Source of the DNA: Camellia lanceoleosa
Lineage: Eukaryota > Streptophyta > Magnoliopsida > Ericales > Theaceae
Direction of reading: 5' to 3'
Assembly (NCBI GenBank): GCA_025200525.1
Contig: CM045760.1
Coordinates: forward strand, 44,535,932 to 44,599,931
DNA length: 64,000 nucleotides
Under the pieces are notes generated by a model. The model saw only the letters and a program-made list of their open reading frames with translations, ran no database searches and was not told where the DNA came from. Shown here piece by piece: positions 34,780 to 46,781 of this stretch. Positions within the stretch are counted from its first letter, which is position 1; every line of letters begins with the position of its first letter. The translations under genes were made by a program, and so were the position numbers.

Positions 34780-34937
34780 CCTATACATATAGGGAATCCG
34801 ATTTAGTTGATAAAGTTTTTTTTTTCCTTTGCATTTGCATTTGTAAAAAATTAACATGCCAAACGACGTATAAATTTTTTTTTTTGGGCAAAATAAATTT
34901 ATAAGTCAACTTATAAGACCTTTCAAACATAGCCTTA

Positions 34938-35455
34938 GACCATCTCCAATGGTTCACCAAAACTGATATCAAATTTAAATTCTGATGAAAAGGGTACTGT
35001 TCACAGTTCCAACGGTTCATCAAAAGTGATATCAGATTGAGATTTCATCAAATGTTTCATCAGATTGAGGACGAAATACTGAATTCACCAAAACACTGTT
35101 ACAGACCGTTGGAGGGAGTACCCGGTCGACCAACCGGTTGTCCCGGAAAAGGTTCAGACAGTTCAGAAAAAGTTCAAACAATTTGAAAAAAAAAAAATCC
35201 TCCTAACTGGTCGACCGGCCGGTTGACCAACCGGTTGTCCCGGAAAAGGTTCAGACAGTTCAAAAAAAGGTGCAAACAATTTGAAAAAAAAAAAAAAAAA
35301 AAAAAAATTCCTCCTAACCGGTCGACCACCCGGTTGTCCCGAAGCACATTTCATGAATTTGGTGCACTGTTGGAGTGAGTAGTATCAAATTTGGTGAAAT
35401 GAGTCTTTTTTGACTCAGATTTTGTGAAAAATCTGAGTCACCGTTGAAGATGCTC
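34938..35455. mobile_element. Tourist-like MITE with duplicated CG-rich core
   Basis: Termini GACCATCTCCAATGGT and inverted GAGCATCTTCAACGGT, flanked by TTA at 34935-34937 and 35456-35458. The interior holds about 110-bp direct repeats (CAACCGGTTGTCCCGGAAAA twice, near 35131 and 35229) with palindromes GGTCGACC and ACCGGCCGGT. A partial third copy follows near 35320. Confidence 0.82.
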
Positions 35456-35458
35456 TTA

Positions 35459-36386
35459 GTTGTCAGCTCATCTTTTCAGTGTCTGAGAGTAAAACTCTAT
35501 CAAAACCTTAACTTGTAATGGGAACTTACTCTTTAGTCGCTAAAAACTTATTGGGAAATCAAATATAAGATAAATAAAAAATAAATGCAGATTTATGAAA
35601 TACAAGTGAAACATGTATTGAGTGCGAAATAACAATTATTCACTTACATACAATTACTTTATATTCCTTATTTATTTGATAGTTCCTCAAATATATGTAT
35701 ATATATATATATAAAATATATACACAAAATTTTCTCTATTTCTTATGTTGTCATCAAGTTTTGTGGTTCATGAACTCCCTTGCGTCTTGTTATACAAGGG
35801 AAATGTTAAAATATTAAAACTTTTTATATAGAATTTACTTTTATAATAATGCGATACTTACAAATGATAGGTGTTTTATAATTTAGTAAATTTAGGTTTG
35901 TTAAAAATAAAAAAAAAATAGTTAAAATTTTCCTTAAAAAAATTAGTATGCAATTTAGATGAGCCAGAACCACACCCACCACGGTGTGAACGATTTTACC
36001 GACTTTTAGAAGAGGCGAAGTTTACAACGGATGTCAGATATCCAAATTTGAGAGAGATGCACTTTTAAAGAAGAGATGATCACGATTGATGGTGATGAAA
36101 ACATTTTTAATCATCTACATTATTAACAAGAAGAATGTTTTCAATATATAAAAATTAATGGAATTGAAGAGGTTAAAAAACAATTGTTTGAAATAAGTAC
36201 ATAAATTGGCCTTGGCCTAGTAGCTTTGTCGCATCATCCGTGTTCAAGCCTCGGTACGAATATAGGTGTCTCCCACCCTTAAAACATGCAAAATGGTACA
36301 TGTTTTTTCCTTTTGCGACACATTTGTATCTTATTTTACGTTATCCCTGATCATATCTTGCATCAACTAGATACAAAATTGAGGTG

Positions 36387-36420
<34 letters not shown>

Positions 36421-36808
36421 GTTATTCTTTCTTCTTTTAGTTTATTTCTCTTGTGATATATTTTTTTATTTATAACTCGGTATTCAGTAACTGTTGATTA
36501 GATTATAATGTAGAAGATAGAGAGCAACACATGCGTCACCTCGCCATCAGGATAGCCAATGTCGTCGCTGTCACCGTTGCCATCATTGGCAGCACACTCA
36601 CACTATCAATTGGCCTCTAATGTTCTTGTCCAAGCTCCCTCCGATCTCGAAATCCAAGAGTCCATGCCTGGTTTAATTGAAGATTAAGTGGTTATTATCC
36701 CCTTGTTTGGTACAACTCATTTGAAATTATTAAGAATTGTTTTTTCTTTTTTAAGAATTTTGTGTGACAGTGTTTACTATGGGGTTTTTTTACATAATGT
36801 ATTTAAAT
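35459..36808. other. Intergenic DNA; possible short gene relic
   Basis: Mostly AT-rich, with CT microsatellite at 36390-36420. Around 36530-36690 the base composition changes and short frames read MRHLAIRIANVVAVTVAIIG and NVLVQAPSDLEIQESMPG. These could be scraps of a coding exon but match nothing I recognise. Confidence 0.35.
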
Positions 36809-38846
36809 GGCTTATAATGGATGGAGTGCTGATTGCTAATGAGATTATAGATTGGTGGAAGAAATCAAACAAGCAAGGGGTGATCATTAAGCTTGACTTT
36901 GAAAAAGCCTTTGACATGGTGAATTGGGAGTTCTTATTTGATTTGCTTGCAAAGTTTGGTTTTGGTTCAAAATGGCTGGGTTGGATGAAAACCTGCTTAT
37001 CAACTACCAGTATTTCCATCCTTGTCAATGGCTCACCTACTGATGAAATCCAACCGGAAAGAGGTCTCAGACAGGGCGATCCACTCTCACCCTTCCTCTT
37101 CAATATTGTAGCAGAGGGGCTGAATATCTTACTATCAAGAGCTAAGGTTATGGGCTTAATTAAAGGTGCTAATGTTGGACCTAATGGGCTGGAATTCACT
37201 CACCTGCAATTTGCTGACGACACCATTCTCTTTTGCGAGGCAGATTCAATGGAAATCACAACTTTAAAGAAGATACTTAGATGTTTTGAGATTATGTCAG
37301 GTCTGAAAATTAATTTCCACAAAAGTGTTGTTTGCGGTATTGGAATCTCTGAGACTTTAGTCAATGACTTCTCATCAAAACTGAACTGTCTCACCTAGAA
37401 GCTACCATTAAAGTATCTTGGTCTTCCACTTGGTGCCAATCCTAGAAGGAAAGCCACCTGGAAACCTGTTCTGGATAAATTTAAAAGTAAACTTTCTGGT
37501 TGGAAAAAACGACTTTTATCGTTTGCTGGAAGACTCACCCTTATTAAGTCAGTCTTATCAAACCTCCCAATCTTCTACCTTTTCCTGTTTAAAATGCCAA
37601 AGGGTGTAATCAAAGAGGTGGATAAAATTCAAGCTTCTTTTCTGTGGGGAGACACCGAGGTCAAAAGAAAGGTCCACTTGGTCAATTGGAAGGTTGTCTC
37701 TATGTCAAAAAATCAAGGAGGATTAGGTGTTAGAAGTTTGGGTCAAGTCAATGAGTGTTTACTTGCTAAATGGTGGTAGAGGTTCTGTAATGAGAAACAA
37801 GCCCTATGGAGGAGATTGATCTGTGGCAAGTACAGCAGCAGATCAGGTAGTTGGTTTCACTCCCAAGGTACTATTAGCAATTGCTCTTGGATCTGGAAAG
37901 ACATTATGGGTTTAGCTGCTGATAACCCTACCTTACTCAACTACTTCGTGGTTAACTCAGAATTGGTTGTTGGTAATGGGGCCAATATCTCATTTTGGAA
38001 GGATGGTTGGCTAGGTGGTAACTGTCTTCAATCCCTCTTTCCTAGACTATTTTGTCTTTCTTCTGATAAAGATGGTTCTCTTAAAGATTTTATGGATAGG
38101 AAAAGTAGCTACCCCAACTGGAACTTAACCTTCAGGAGACCTCTGTTGGCATGGGAAGAGGAGGAAGTTCAAAATTTGCAAGTCCTACTGGGTAATGGGC
38201 CATTATTAAGGCATGATGTGGAGGATGGTATGAGATGGAAAGCTTCAAATCAGAGTGCTTCAGATCATGTGACTTATTCTGTTGGTTGCAGTCTAATAGA
38301 GGTCCAGTTGTGTCCATGCCTAAGCTCATCTGGAATAACATCACACCACCAAAAGTTCAATTTTTTTCTTGGCTCGCTTGGAAAGGCAGAATCAAAACAT
38401 CTGTGTTCCTTCATAGCATTGGTGTTCTTCGAGGCGAGGCTGTTACTCAGTGTCACTTTTGCAGAGTAGAACCTGAGTCCCTTAACCATGTATTGCTCCT
38501 TTGCCCCTTTACCTGGAAAATTTGGTCTGACATTATAGATTGGTGGGGTTTTCACTGGGTATGTCCAGGCTCTGTGGTGGCCTTATTTGATTGGTGGATT
38601 GGCACTAAAATCAGGAAGAAGGAGCTCCAAATATGGAAAGCCTTACCACTTGCTGTTTTATGGTCAATTTGGAAGCTCAGGAATGATTGTGTGTTTAATA
38701 GTGCTCAACCTAACTCCCTGCAGCTTTGTGAGCTTATCAAGACTAGAGTTGCCATTTGGTTGAAGAGTCACTCTGTTGGGAACTCATACTCTTATTCCAT
38801 TCATGATTTTATATTTAACTTCAACCGCACTGTGAGGTGCATTTGA
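36809..38846 (+). pseudogene. LINE reverse transcriptase and zf-RVT domain (broken)
   Basis: RT palm motifs: IIKLDFEKAFDMVNWEF, GLRQGDPLSPFLFNIVAEGLN and LQFADDTILFCE (FADD catalytic pair, 37210-37221), then GLKINFHKS. TAG at 37396 interrupts before KLPLKYLGLPLG, and TAG at 37777 follows LAKWW; both fit single transitions from Gln or Trp codons. The connection and zf-RVT part continues (RKVHLVNWKVV, WIWKDIMGL, ISFWKDGW). A frame change near 38290 leads to ITPPKVQFFSWLAWKGR, CHFCRVEPESLNHVLLLCPF and IWKLRNDCVFN. The endonuclease and ORF1 are absent. Confidence 0.92.
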
Positions 38847-39923
38847 TGAATTACTCGCTTGAGTGCTCTGTGTGTGTGTTCTGCAGTGATACCAAGAGTA
38901 ATTTACTGTATATTCTCGCTACATTGTGTGTGCTCGCTTCGTGTTCTCGCTTCGTACCGCTTTGGTGTGCTTTTGGGGCTTCTGTGTTCTGATCTGGTGG
39001 TCTATGCACCATAAGAAAATAGGTTGTGCACTGTCGGGGTGTGGTGTGCTCTGAAGTGTTGGCATATCTGTTGGAGTATAGCTGGGAGTGGTGTTGAAGA
39101 ATCTGCTGGAGTGTTGCTGGGGTCAGTGTTCAGTATGCTGGTATTATTCCATTATATTGGTCTGTGTTGGTATGGACTGGGTTTTGTCTCAGGTAAATTA
39201 GTGTTGGTTTGCTGATATATTGGTCTGTGTTCCTTCATACCAAAAGTTCAATTTTTGAAGCTAGAGCTTTGCAATCCATAGTGGCTTCAAATTCATGGCT
39301 GTTTTGTGGTAGTGTGAGCTTAGGCGAGCTTGGCTGCACTAGGTGGTCTGTCTACTGCAAATGCTCTGCAAATGGACATCATGATCTGCTGCTGCTAATG
39401 GCTTCAGTATGTTAAGGTGACTTTGCCAACTCTCAAGAGTTTGAAGCAATGTATGGTAAACTGAGAGTTACCACAGAGATGTCTGCTCTGACTGTGCAAA
39501 TTCTAGTGTCTGCTCTGGTCCCAAGCAGATGTCTGCTCTGGCTGTGGTTTGGATTCTGTTTCATCCATGCTGCTGTGTTCACTCTACCCTGCTGTGGAGC
39601 TGGTCTGACTGTGTTTCTGCTCTCTAGGCTGCTGTGTTTATGCTCTCTAGGCTGCTGTGTTCATTCATGCTCTCCTTTGTTGCTGCGAGAGTGTTTTACT
39701 TGTTTTGTTTTTGCTCTGTACGTTGATTTCTCACCAACTTGGACCTTGGAGTTGGTGCTAGCAAATGATTTGGTGTGCATCTAGGTGCCAACGTAGTTGG
39801 GATCTTAATGTTTCACTTTGATGCTCTTTGCACCCTCCTTTTTATTGTTGTACGTTATCATACTTTGTATGTTTTCTTCATCAATAAATCTTCTTTTTGC
39901 TGATCAAAAAAAAAAAAAAAAAA
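36809..39923 (+). mobile_element. 5'-truncated L1-type LINE
   Basis: Begins inside the RT domain (MDGVLIANEIID) and ends with a poly-A tail at 39906-39923, 17 bases after an AATAAA signal (39883-39888). The 3' UTR (38850-39900) is rich in TGCTCTG/GCTGTG phrases, like that of the LINE ending at 46767, so the two are the same or sister families. No convincing target duplication was found. 5' truncation is usual for target-primed reverse transcription. Confidence 0.9.
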
Positions 39924-41114
39924 ATTTATACATATATATATATATATATTGGAGTTTGTAAGTAAAATTAACTCAAATAAATTTTAAAAAATTGTTTATA
40001 ACTCTATTTGGTGCAACGTATAGGTTGCTTATAAATAATAAATAAAAAAATAACATAAAAAAAAACCTCATTTTTTTGGAAGTCTATGTAAGCCTGGGCC
40101 ATAAATAGCTTAAACAAATTTTAAAATAATTATCATCGAGAAGCTAGGGGCGAATGGCTTTAATTTATACTTCTGATTATTATATTTCAATTTCAGAAAT
40201 GTTGAATTAAATAGGCCCTATTTGGAAACTAAGAGATAGGTATTTTTGACTTTTCTTTTCTAATTATCAACTTTTTTTTTTTTATCAACTTTTTTTTTTT
40301 TTTTGACTTTTCTTTTCTAATTATCAACTTTTTTTTATCAACTTTTTTTATTAACAACTTGTGAAATAAAAATAATTTAACTAGGTTGAAAAAAAAAATT
40401 TATTAAAAAGCAAGAGAAATAGTATTTTTAACTTTTAACTTGCAAAATATTGCACCCAGAGAACTCTGTGTAAAATTTGTCTAGCAAATAATATGTGATG
40501 TGATTGAGTTTCCAAATCATATTAATGCTTTTTTTTTTTTTTTTTTTAATGATTTTGGGTCTGGCATTTCATATATACACAGATTTATGTCACTTGAAAG
40601 TGGACGAAATCTGCAACTTAGTAGGCAAACAAGTGCTAATGAAGAAACCTTTCATTGGCCAAGAAGGTCCACTAACGAAGCCTTTAAGGTCCCTTTCTAT
40701 CTTCATTTAACTCTTCTTTTTTACTTTTTGCTTTTTTTTTTTAAAAAAAAAAAAATTTACAAAAATGCTATGCACACATAAATTAAATACAAATTCCAGA
40801 CATAATTCATATAAGTAGACAAGATTTGACAAAATCTATTAGGTTGTATTTAGTTCATGAATTTGAAAAGAATTTAAAAAGGTAAGTGAAATATGAATAA
40901 AATATAACTACGTTTCACACACATTTTTCATTTCTCTTTTGAAATCTTTTCCCGAATCTATGCACCAAACATAGTCTTAGTAACACCCAGTTATTTTTTG
41001 GCAAATTACGTCAATAGTCTCTGTATTTTCCCCTTTATTTTATTTTGATCCCTAACTTCAAATTTTAATCCTTAATTTTAAATTTTGTATCAATTTTGTC
41101 TGATTGATAATGCC
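39924..41114. other. AT-rich intergenic DNA
   Basis: TA microsatellite (39930-39950), T-rich repeats of ATTATCAACTTTTTT (40256-40360) and long T/A homopolymers. No gene was recognised. Confidence 0.5.
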
Positions 41115-41243
41115 AATTAGAGTTTTTGAAATAGAGAGAAAATAAGTGGATTAGAAATGGAGAGCGATAGGAGGGAGAGAAATGGTGGTTGGATTCCGGT
41201 GGTCAGTCAGTAGAAAGGTGGTCGAGGGCAAAGAAAGGAATCA

Positions 41244-42971
41244 GTGCATGGCCTTTTTACGGTCTTTGTGGATCACATTCCTTCACGTTTGGATGCTAAA
41301 TCAGTCCACAAACTTTTCTCCAACTTTGGCATCGTGAAAGATGTCTTCATCCCATTCAAAAGGAGAAAAGTGTCAAATTCCAGATTCGGTTTCGTGCGAT
41401 TCGACTGTAGTGTAGCAGCAGATGTAGCCATACAAAAAGCTAATGGTCTCCTGGTGGAAGATAAGATAATAGAAGTCAAAAATGCCACTTACGATAGAAG
41501 AAACAGAGAGGAACACAACTGGAGGAAGACTCAGTACATCAGAAAGCCACAGTTTATTACTACAGATCTTGTTTCCAACAGATCCAGAGGTCAAGTTCTA
41601 CCTGGTGGCCAAAGATCCTTCGCTGACATAGTAAGAGGTGTCCCCCCCTTGGAGGCTGGGAAAGTAACCACCACCATAGTAGTAAAGGAGGAGGGTCACG
41701 GATGGCTCTACAATAGTGCCATAATTCGCTTTAAAGCTGAATATTCCACCCACAGTATTCTCAAAGTTCTGAAGGAGAAAGGGTTGGAACATATCGAGGT
41801 CAGAATAGGGGGAGGTCGTGATGTTATCTTAACTTTCAACTCTTAGAAGGAGCTGCACTCACACATTGGGCATATCAAAGAGTGGTTCAAAGATTGGAGT
41901 CACTTCGTGGTGGAATGGAAGCACGGATTCTATCTGCAACCAGAAAGATGTGTATGGTTGCGTTGTTATGGCATACCCTTGAACGTATGGAACAGAACCA
42001 CTCTCAACAACATTGGTAGTGTTTGGGGCTCGGTACTTAACCTGGACGGTGATGTGTGTCATCCCAAATCCTTCTCGCATATCAGAATTCGAGTGGCGAC
42101 CCCATCGATGGAGTTCATTAATAAAACTTTGATCTTGGACTGTAAGGGCAAAACACACTACATCCTGGTGTGTGAGGAACATGTGTCTGGCTCTAATGTC
42201 TCGGATGAGTTCAGTTTCATCGAAACCTGCTGCAGTGTTCAGGAAGGAAACAAACCAGAGATAAAAGGGAGGGACAAAGAAGATGATGATGAGGTGGCAA
42301 AAGATAGTGCCTCGTTTGGCACTGGGCTTGCTTGTTCCCAGGAGAAAATTCAGACAAAGGAGCCTATTGTCTGCCAATTAGGTGAGGAGCTGGACACGGT
42401 TGTAGAGGAGACAGCTTTTGAAGCCAGCTTCAGCAGAGATGATGCATGTGTCAAGGAGCCTCTGATAGAAAAGTCAATACATAGGGAGGAAAACAATCAT
42501 GACAGCCTAAGGGGTGTAGAGCAAGTTTTCTCACCTGGGTTTATTCGGAGCCTTAATGGATCTGGTGAAGATTTTGGGCCCAGCATCAATTTGGAAGTAG
42601 TCCTGGCCCAGCTACCCAATAAGATCAAGAACCCAATTTCTGATCTTCCTCTTCAGCCCATTGAGCATACTGATGCCAGCTCGGGAGGTAAGGGTATTTC
42701 AGCCCCTTGTAACATTGATTTACAATCTTCAGGACCTTTGATAAAAAAGGGCCCTTATGGGAAGAGTATTTTAACCCAACATTCTTCCAGCCAATATTCA
42801 CCATCTGCTTCCTCTAATCTTCTTCTGCGAAAAGAGAAGCAAAAAGGGAAGATGAAGTCTCATATAGAGGGGTTTACAAGCTTTGCTAGGCTTCATGCCT
42901 TGACATCAGCTGCTGGTAGCAAGCCCTCTAAATCTGTCATCTTTAGGCCAGCAGTAGCTACCTTTGCATAA
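41244..42971 (+). pseudogene. LINE ORF1, RRM-containing RNA-binding protein (one stop)
   Basis: A 575-codon frame interrupted once, by TAG at 41844-41846. The first 75 residues form an RRM: FTVFVDHIPSRLDAKSVHKL (RNP2 region), then SRFGFVRFD (RNP1). After the stop, HFVVEWKHGFYLQPERCVWLRCYGIPLNVWN matches the plant L1 ORF1 region that follows the RRM. The rest is acidic and low in complexity. In plant L1 elements ORF1 binds the element RNA. ATG 41244 is the first Met in frame and lies 113 bp inside the element. The single stop suggests recent decay. Confidence 0.85.
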
Positions 42972-43203
42972 TCAGATCTATCTGAAGGTGATACATCTTT
43001 GAACAACTGCCTCCTCACCGAAGCCAAAGCCACTCTACAATTGGGGAAAACTCTTGGTATCCAATACAATGGGGCAAAAGATGTTGTCTTCAGCAAGATT
43101 GTTGATCTAGAACTAAAGGATAAGGAGAAGATTAACAAGAGTGGGAAGGCTCAGAAGTAAGCTGCCGCAGATGGGTGATTTTGAGTGCAACATTTGTTTC
43201 CTC

Positions 43204-43656
43204 ATGAAGCTTCTATCTTGGAATATTAGGGGGTTCGGAAAGGCTGAAAAGCAAGGCAAAATAAAAAAACTACTAAAAGATAGACAAATAGATATTGTCT
43301 TTTTTCAAGAGACCAAGAAGGCAGTGGTGTCTGAAATTGCTGTTAGAAGACTCTGGGGTTGTAGAAACATGGAATACATGTCTGTAGATCCTGAAGGAAC
43401 ACCTGGGGGGTTATTATGTATTTGGGACCCTGATGTATTTCAACTTTCTGCTTGCTGTTGTAGTAGGAGATTCATCTTGCTATCTGGTTCTCTTTATAAT
43501 TCTTTTAATTGTGTGTTGCTCAACATCTATGCTCCTAATGAAGTCAACAACAGATCCTTCTTTTGGGACAATCTTATTAAGCTCAAAGTCCCTTTCCCTA
43601 ATCCTTGGTGCTTGGGGGGTGACTTCAATGAAATCAGGCACAGATGGAGTTGCTAG
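43204..43656 (+). pseudogene. LINE ORF2 endonuclease domain, truncated at inversion
   Basis: Starts MKLLSWNIRGFGKAEKQGKI (ATG 43204), the standard start of the APE-like endonuclease. It continues with DIVFFQETKKA (catalytic Glu), LLNIYAPNEV and LGGDFNEIRH (catalytic Asp-Phe-Asn). Immediately after GDFNEIRH (about 43640) the homology ends and minus-strand RT sequence begins. The last third of the endonuclease and the linker to RT, about 250-300 residues in related elements, are missing. Confidence 0.88.
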
Positions 43657-45090
43657 AGGCCGAAATGGATAAGATGTCACTCCATATTCTAGAGTGCTTA
43701 TAAAAGGGCCTTATAGGAGGATGCCAACAATGCTCTATAATCTTATATTTGCTGCAAATTACTCTCCTCCAAAGAGCATTGACTTGGGTCCCAAATTTCC
43801 ACCACCATTTAAGTAGTAAAAAAGAATTTACATCTCTAATTCTTCTGATGCCCAAACCCCCTTGGTCAATACTTTTTGTAGTCTCCACCCACTTCACCAA
43901 ATGTACTTTCCTTTTCAGATTATTGCCACCCCATAGGAATGCAGCCTCAATCTTTTCCAGCTCTCTAGCCACATCTTTAGGCATTTTAAACAGGGAAAGA
44001 AAATAAATAGGTAAGTTTGAAAGAGTAGACTTAATCAAGGTTAGCCTGCCAGCAAATGATAATAACTTTCTCTTCCACCCAGACAGTTTAGATTTGATGT
44101 TGTCAAGAACAGGCTTCCAAGTAGATTTCCTACCAGGATTGGCTCTTAATGGTAGTCCCAGGAATTTTAAAGGGAGACTCTGCACCTTGCAGTTGAGAAG
44201 ATTGGCAAAGGAAAGCATAAGATCATCAGTTACACCAATACCACACACAACACTCTTATGATAGTTGATTTTGAGGCCGGATAGGAATTCAAAACATCTG
44301 AGAATTCTTTTGACTAACACCAATTGTTCCCAATGAGCTTCACAAAAGAGAATTGAATCATCAGCAAATTGCAAATGTGAAACACGAACATTATTAGCTC
44401 CAACTAACACACCTTTAAGGATGCCAAGGTTAAGTGCTCTAGATAGAAGAATGTTAAGCCCTTCAGCTACTATGTTAAACAAAAAAGGGGAGAGTGGGTC
44501 ACCCTGCCGAAGACCTCGTTGGGGAGAGAATTCCTCAGTAGGAGACCCATTTACTAGAATGGAGATTCTTGATGTAGTCACACAAGCTTTCATCCAAGAG
44601 ACCCATTGAACCCTAAAGCCAAAGCTAATCATCATGGAGAATAGAAAATCCCAATTTACAGAATCAAATGCTTTCTCGAAATCCAGCTTGAGGATCAACC
44701 CTTGCTTCTTGGTCTTCTTCTATCCATCCACTACTTCATTAGCAATTAACACCCCATCGAGAATATATCGCCCACCTATGAAAGCTGTCTGAGTTTCACC
44801 AATGATGAAGGGAAGCACTGACTTCAATCTGTGTACTAGAACTTTGGCTAAGATTTTGTAAATAGAACCCACAAGACTAATGGGCCTATAATCTGATAAG
44901 CCAATGGGGTTATCTAGCTTGGGGATGAGAGTAATGAAGGTGCTGTTAATGCCAAGCTCTTGTTTCATAACCATCCAAAACTTTTGAAAACATAGCAAGT
45001 TGAACCCATCAGGGCCTGGAGCTTTATTATTGTTGCATTCTTTGACTGCAGCCAAAATCTCTGCAGCACTGAACTCAGGTGTAAGATGGT
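43640..45090 (-). pseudogene. Inverted LINE reverse transcriptase segment
   Basis: Read on the minus strand from about 45100 down: HLTPEFSAAEI, NNNKAPGPDGFNLLCFQKFW, LIPKLDNPIGLSDYRPISLV, FIGGRYILDGVLIANEVVDG, then TAG (a former Trp, 44717-44719) and LILKLDFEKAFDSVNWDF. Next come GLRQGDPLSPFLFNIV, LQFADDSILFCE (FADD at 44369-44358) and KRKVHLVKWVETTKS, ending RIWSDILSISASSNSI at about 43640. Apart from one stop the frame is open for about 450 codons. Its ends fit the gap between the plus-strand endonuclease and zf-RVT pieces of the same element. Confidence 0.9.
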
Positions 45091-45976
45091 GAGAGACAAG
45101 ATCAGCCGCAATAGAATTAAGTTTTGGACTGATAGATGGTGTGGGGATTTTTTCCTGAAATCTGATTTTCCACTTCTCTTTAACCTCTCAACTGATAAAG
45201 AAGGCTCTCTCCATCACTTCTTTGCCAGGAAAACCAGCTCATGTGTCTGGAACTTCCCGTATAGAAGAGAGTTGTATGGTTGGGAATTGATTGAAGAAGC
45301 TAATCTGATTGCAGTTTTAGCCTCTGCTCCTCCTTTATGTAATGATATTGCAGATCACCTGTTATGATCTAATGATGTTGCAGCCCATAACCAGTTCTCC
45401 GTATCTGATCTATATGCCTACAGTACTTCCCTTCTTGGCCCTAATCTAAGAATCTGCAAGCAGGTTTGGAGCTCTTTGTTGCCCCCAAAAGTCTCCTTTT
45501 TTTGCTGGCTGGCCTGGAGAAATAGAGTGAAATCCTCAGAGTTCTTGCACAAGATTGGCATACTTGATAGCAGTACTTCGATTCTCTGTCCATTCTGTAA
45601 TTCTGAACCTGAAACCAACATCCATGTCTTGCTTCATTGTCCTTTCTCTTGGCTGATTTGGTCTTCAGTGATACAGGAATAGGGGCTTCAATGGTGCATT
45701 TCAAATTCAGTAGCTGGTTTATTTCATTGGTGAATGAGAGAGAAATTTCAGAAGTATGTTAGAATTATTTGGAGAGCCCTCCCTTTAGTCATATTGTGGT
45801 CTCTTTGGAAGCATAGGAATGATTGTGTCTTTTCTAAGGCTCAGCCCAATGTCTCTGGACTGCTTGATCTCATCAAATTTAGATCTGCCCTATGGCTCAA
45901 AGCATCAGTCAAGGACTTCCCCTTCTCAGTGGATGATGTAGTCTTCAAGTGGAAGCAGATCAGGGGCCCAGTTTGA
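45086..45976 (+). pseudogene. LINE zf-RVT / C-terminal part
   Basis: Plus-strand sequence resumes with RNRIKFWTDRWCGDFF and SLHHFFARKTSS, then the zf-RVT domain LLPPKVSFFCWLAWRNRVKS and CPFCNSEPETNIHVLLHCPFSWLIW, and ends with LVILWSLWKHRNDCVFSKAQPN. Stops at 45365-45367 (TGA) and 45680-45682 (TAG) break it. It corresponds to 37980-38790 of the neighbouring LINE. Confidence 0.88.
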
Positions 45977-46781
45977 TCTTCCTTGCTGCTGGATTCTGGC
46001 TCTGCTCTGTTTTGCTGATGTGATCTCTGATGCATCATCTTCTCCACAGTTGGTTAATCTGTTATTGAAGTTGTGTTACAGCAATGGTTGTTGGTATGGA
46101 TCAGATATGGGATGGTTGGTTTGCTGTTGGTCTACTGATAGGTTGTTTGCTGCTTGCTGGTTTAGAGTACTTCTATGCAGATTGGCTGTGTTGCTCTACT
46201 GTGTTGTTCTGCTTGTGCTGTGCTGTGTTGCTCTGCTGTGTGCTATCAGTTATGTTGTGAGCAAAACAAATGTTCTTCTGTCACCAGTCTTCCATTTCAG
46301 CTTGGCATGGTGTGGGTAACTCTGTTGTGTGCATTTGAGAGTTTTGTGTGCATCAGTTTATGCCTTATCTGGTATTTGTTTCTATGCATCAGTGTATTGG
46401 GGTATTGGGACATTGGAGTCAGATTTGGTATTTGTTTCTATGCCATATCTGTTGTGTGCTTCCAGTTATGTTGCTAAACAATTGACTTGGCTGCTGTTCT
46501 GTTATGTTCTGCTACCTTGGAGCCTCACAACTGACTTGTTGGTGTTTTGCTATAGGAGGTTTGGGAAGGCAAGTGAGCTACTACCAGTGTGTCCACTACC
46601 AGCTTGTTGTGTCCACTATCTTTTCTTTTGCTCTTCTTTGTTGGTGTCTCTCCAACTGGCGCTTGGAGCTTCCTCTTAGCTCCAAGCTCCTCTTTATTGT
46701 TGTAATATCTCAATCTTTGTTTCATCAATAAAGTTTTTGTTTAGCCGTTCAAAAAAAAAAAAAAAAATTAGAGTTTTTGAA

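Larger units (their letters stand above)
41131..46767 (+). mobile_element. L1-type LINE with internally inverted RT segment
   Basis: The 16-bp target duplication AATTAGAGTTTTTGAA at 41115-41130 and 46766-46781 brackets the whole element (its last two A residues overlap the tail). A poly-A tail lies at 46751-46767 and an AATAAA signal at 46727-46732. In order: ORF1 with RRM (+), endonuclease (+), RT (-), zf-RVT (+), 3' UTR (+). Because one TSD bounds everything, the reversed RT belongs to this insertion rather than to a second element. Confidence 0.93.

Noticed and set aside
36777..37199. 140-codon minus-strand frame opposite the LINE RT
   Set aside because: Antisense of the RT palm domain, which is clearly coding on the plus strand.
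41859..42377. 172-codon minus-strand frame in LINE ORF1
   Set aside because: Shadow of the plus-strand ORF1, which has the RRM and the conserved WLRCYGIP region.
43640..45090. A second LINE inserted in opposite orientation
   Set aside because: No inner poly-A/T tail or inner target duplication is visible, and the minus-strand part ends where the plus-strand parts begin.
43640..45090. Ordinary twin-priming inversion
   Set aside because: Twin priming reverses the 5' end of the insert. Here ORF1 and endonuclease upstream are in normal orientation.
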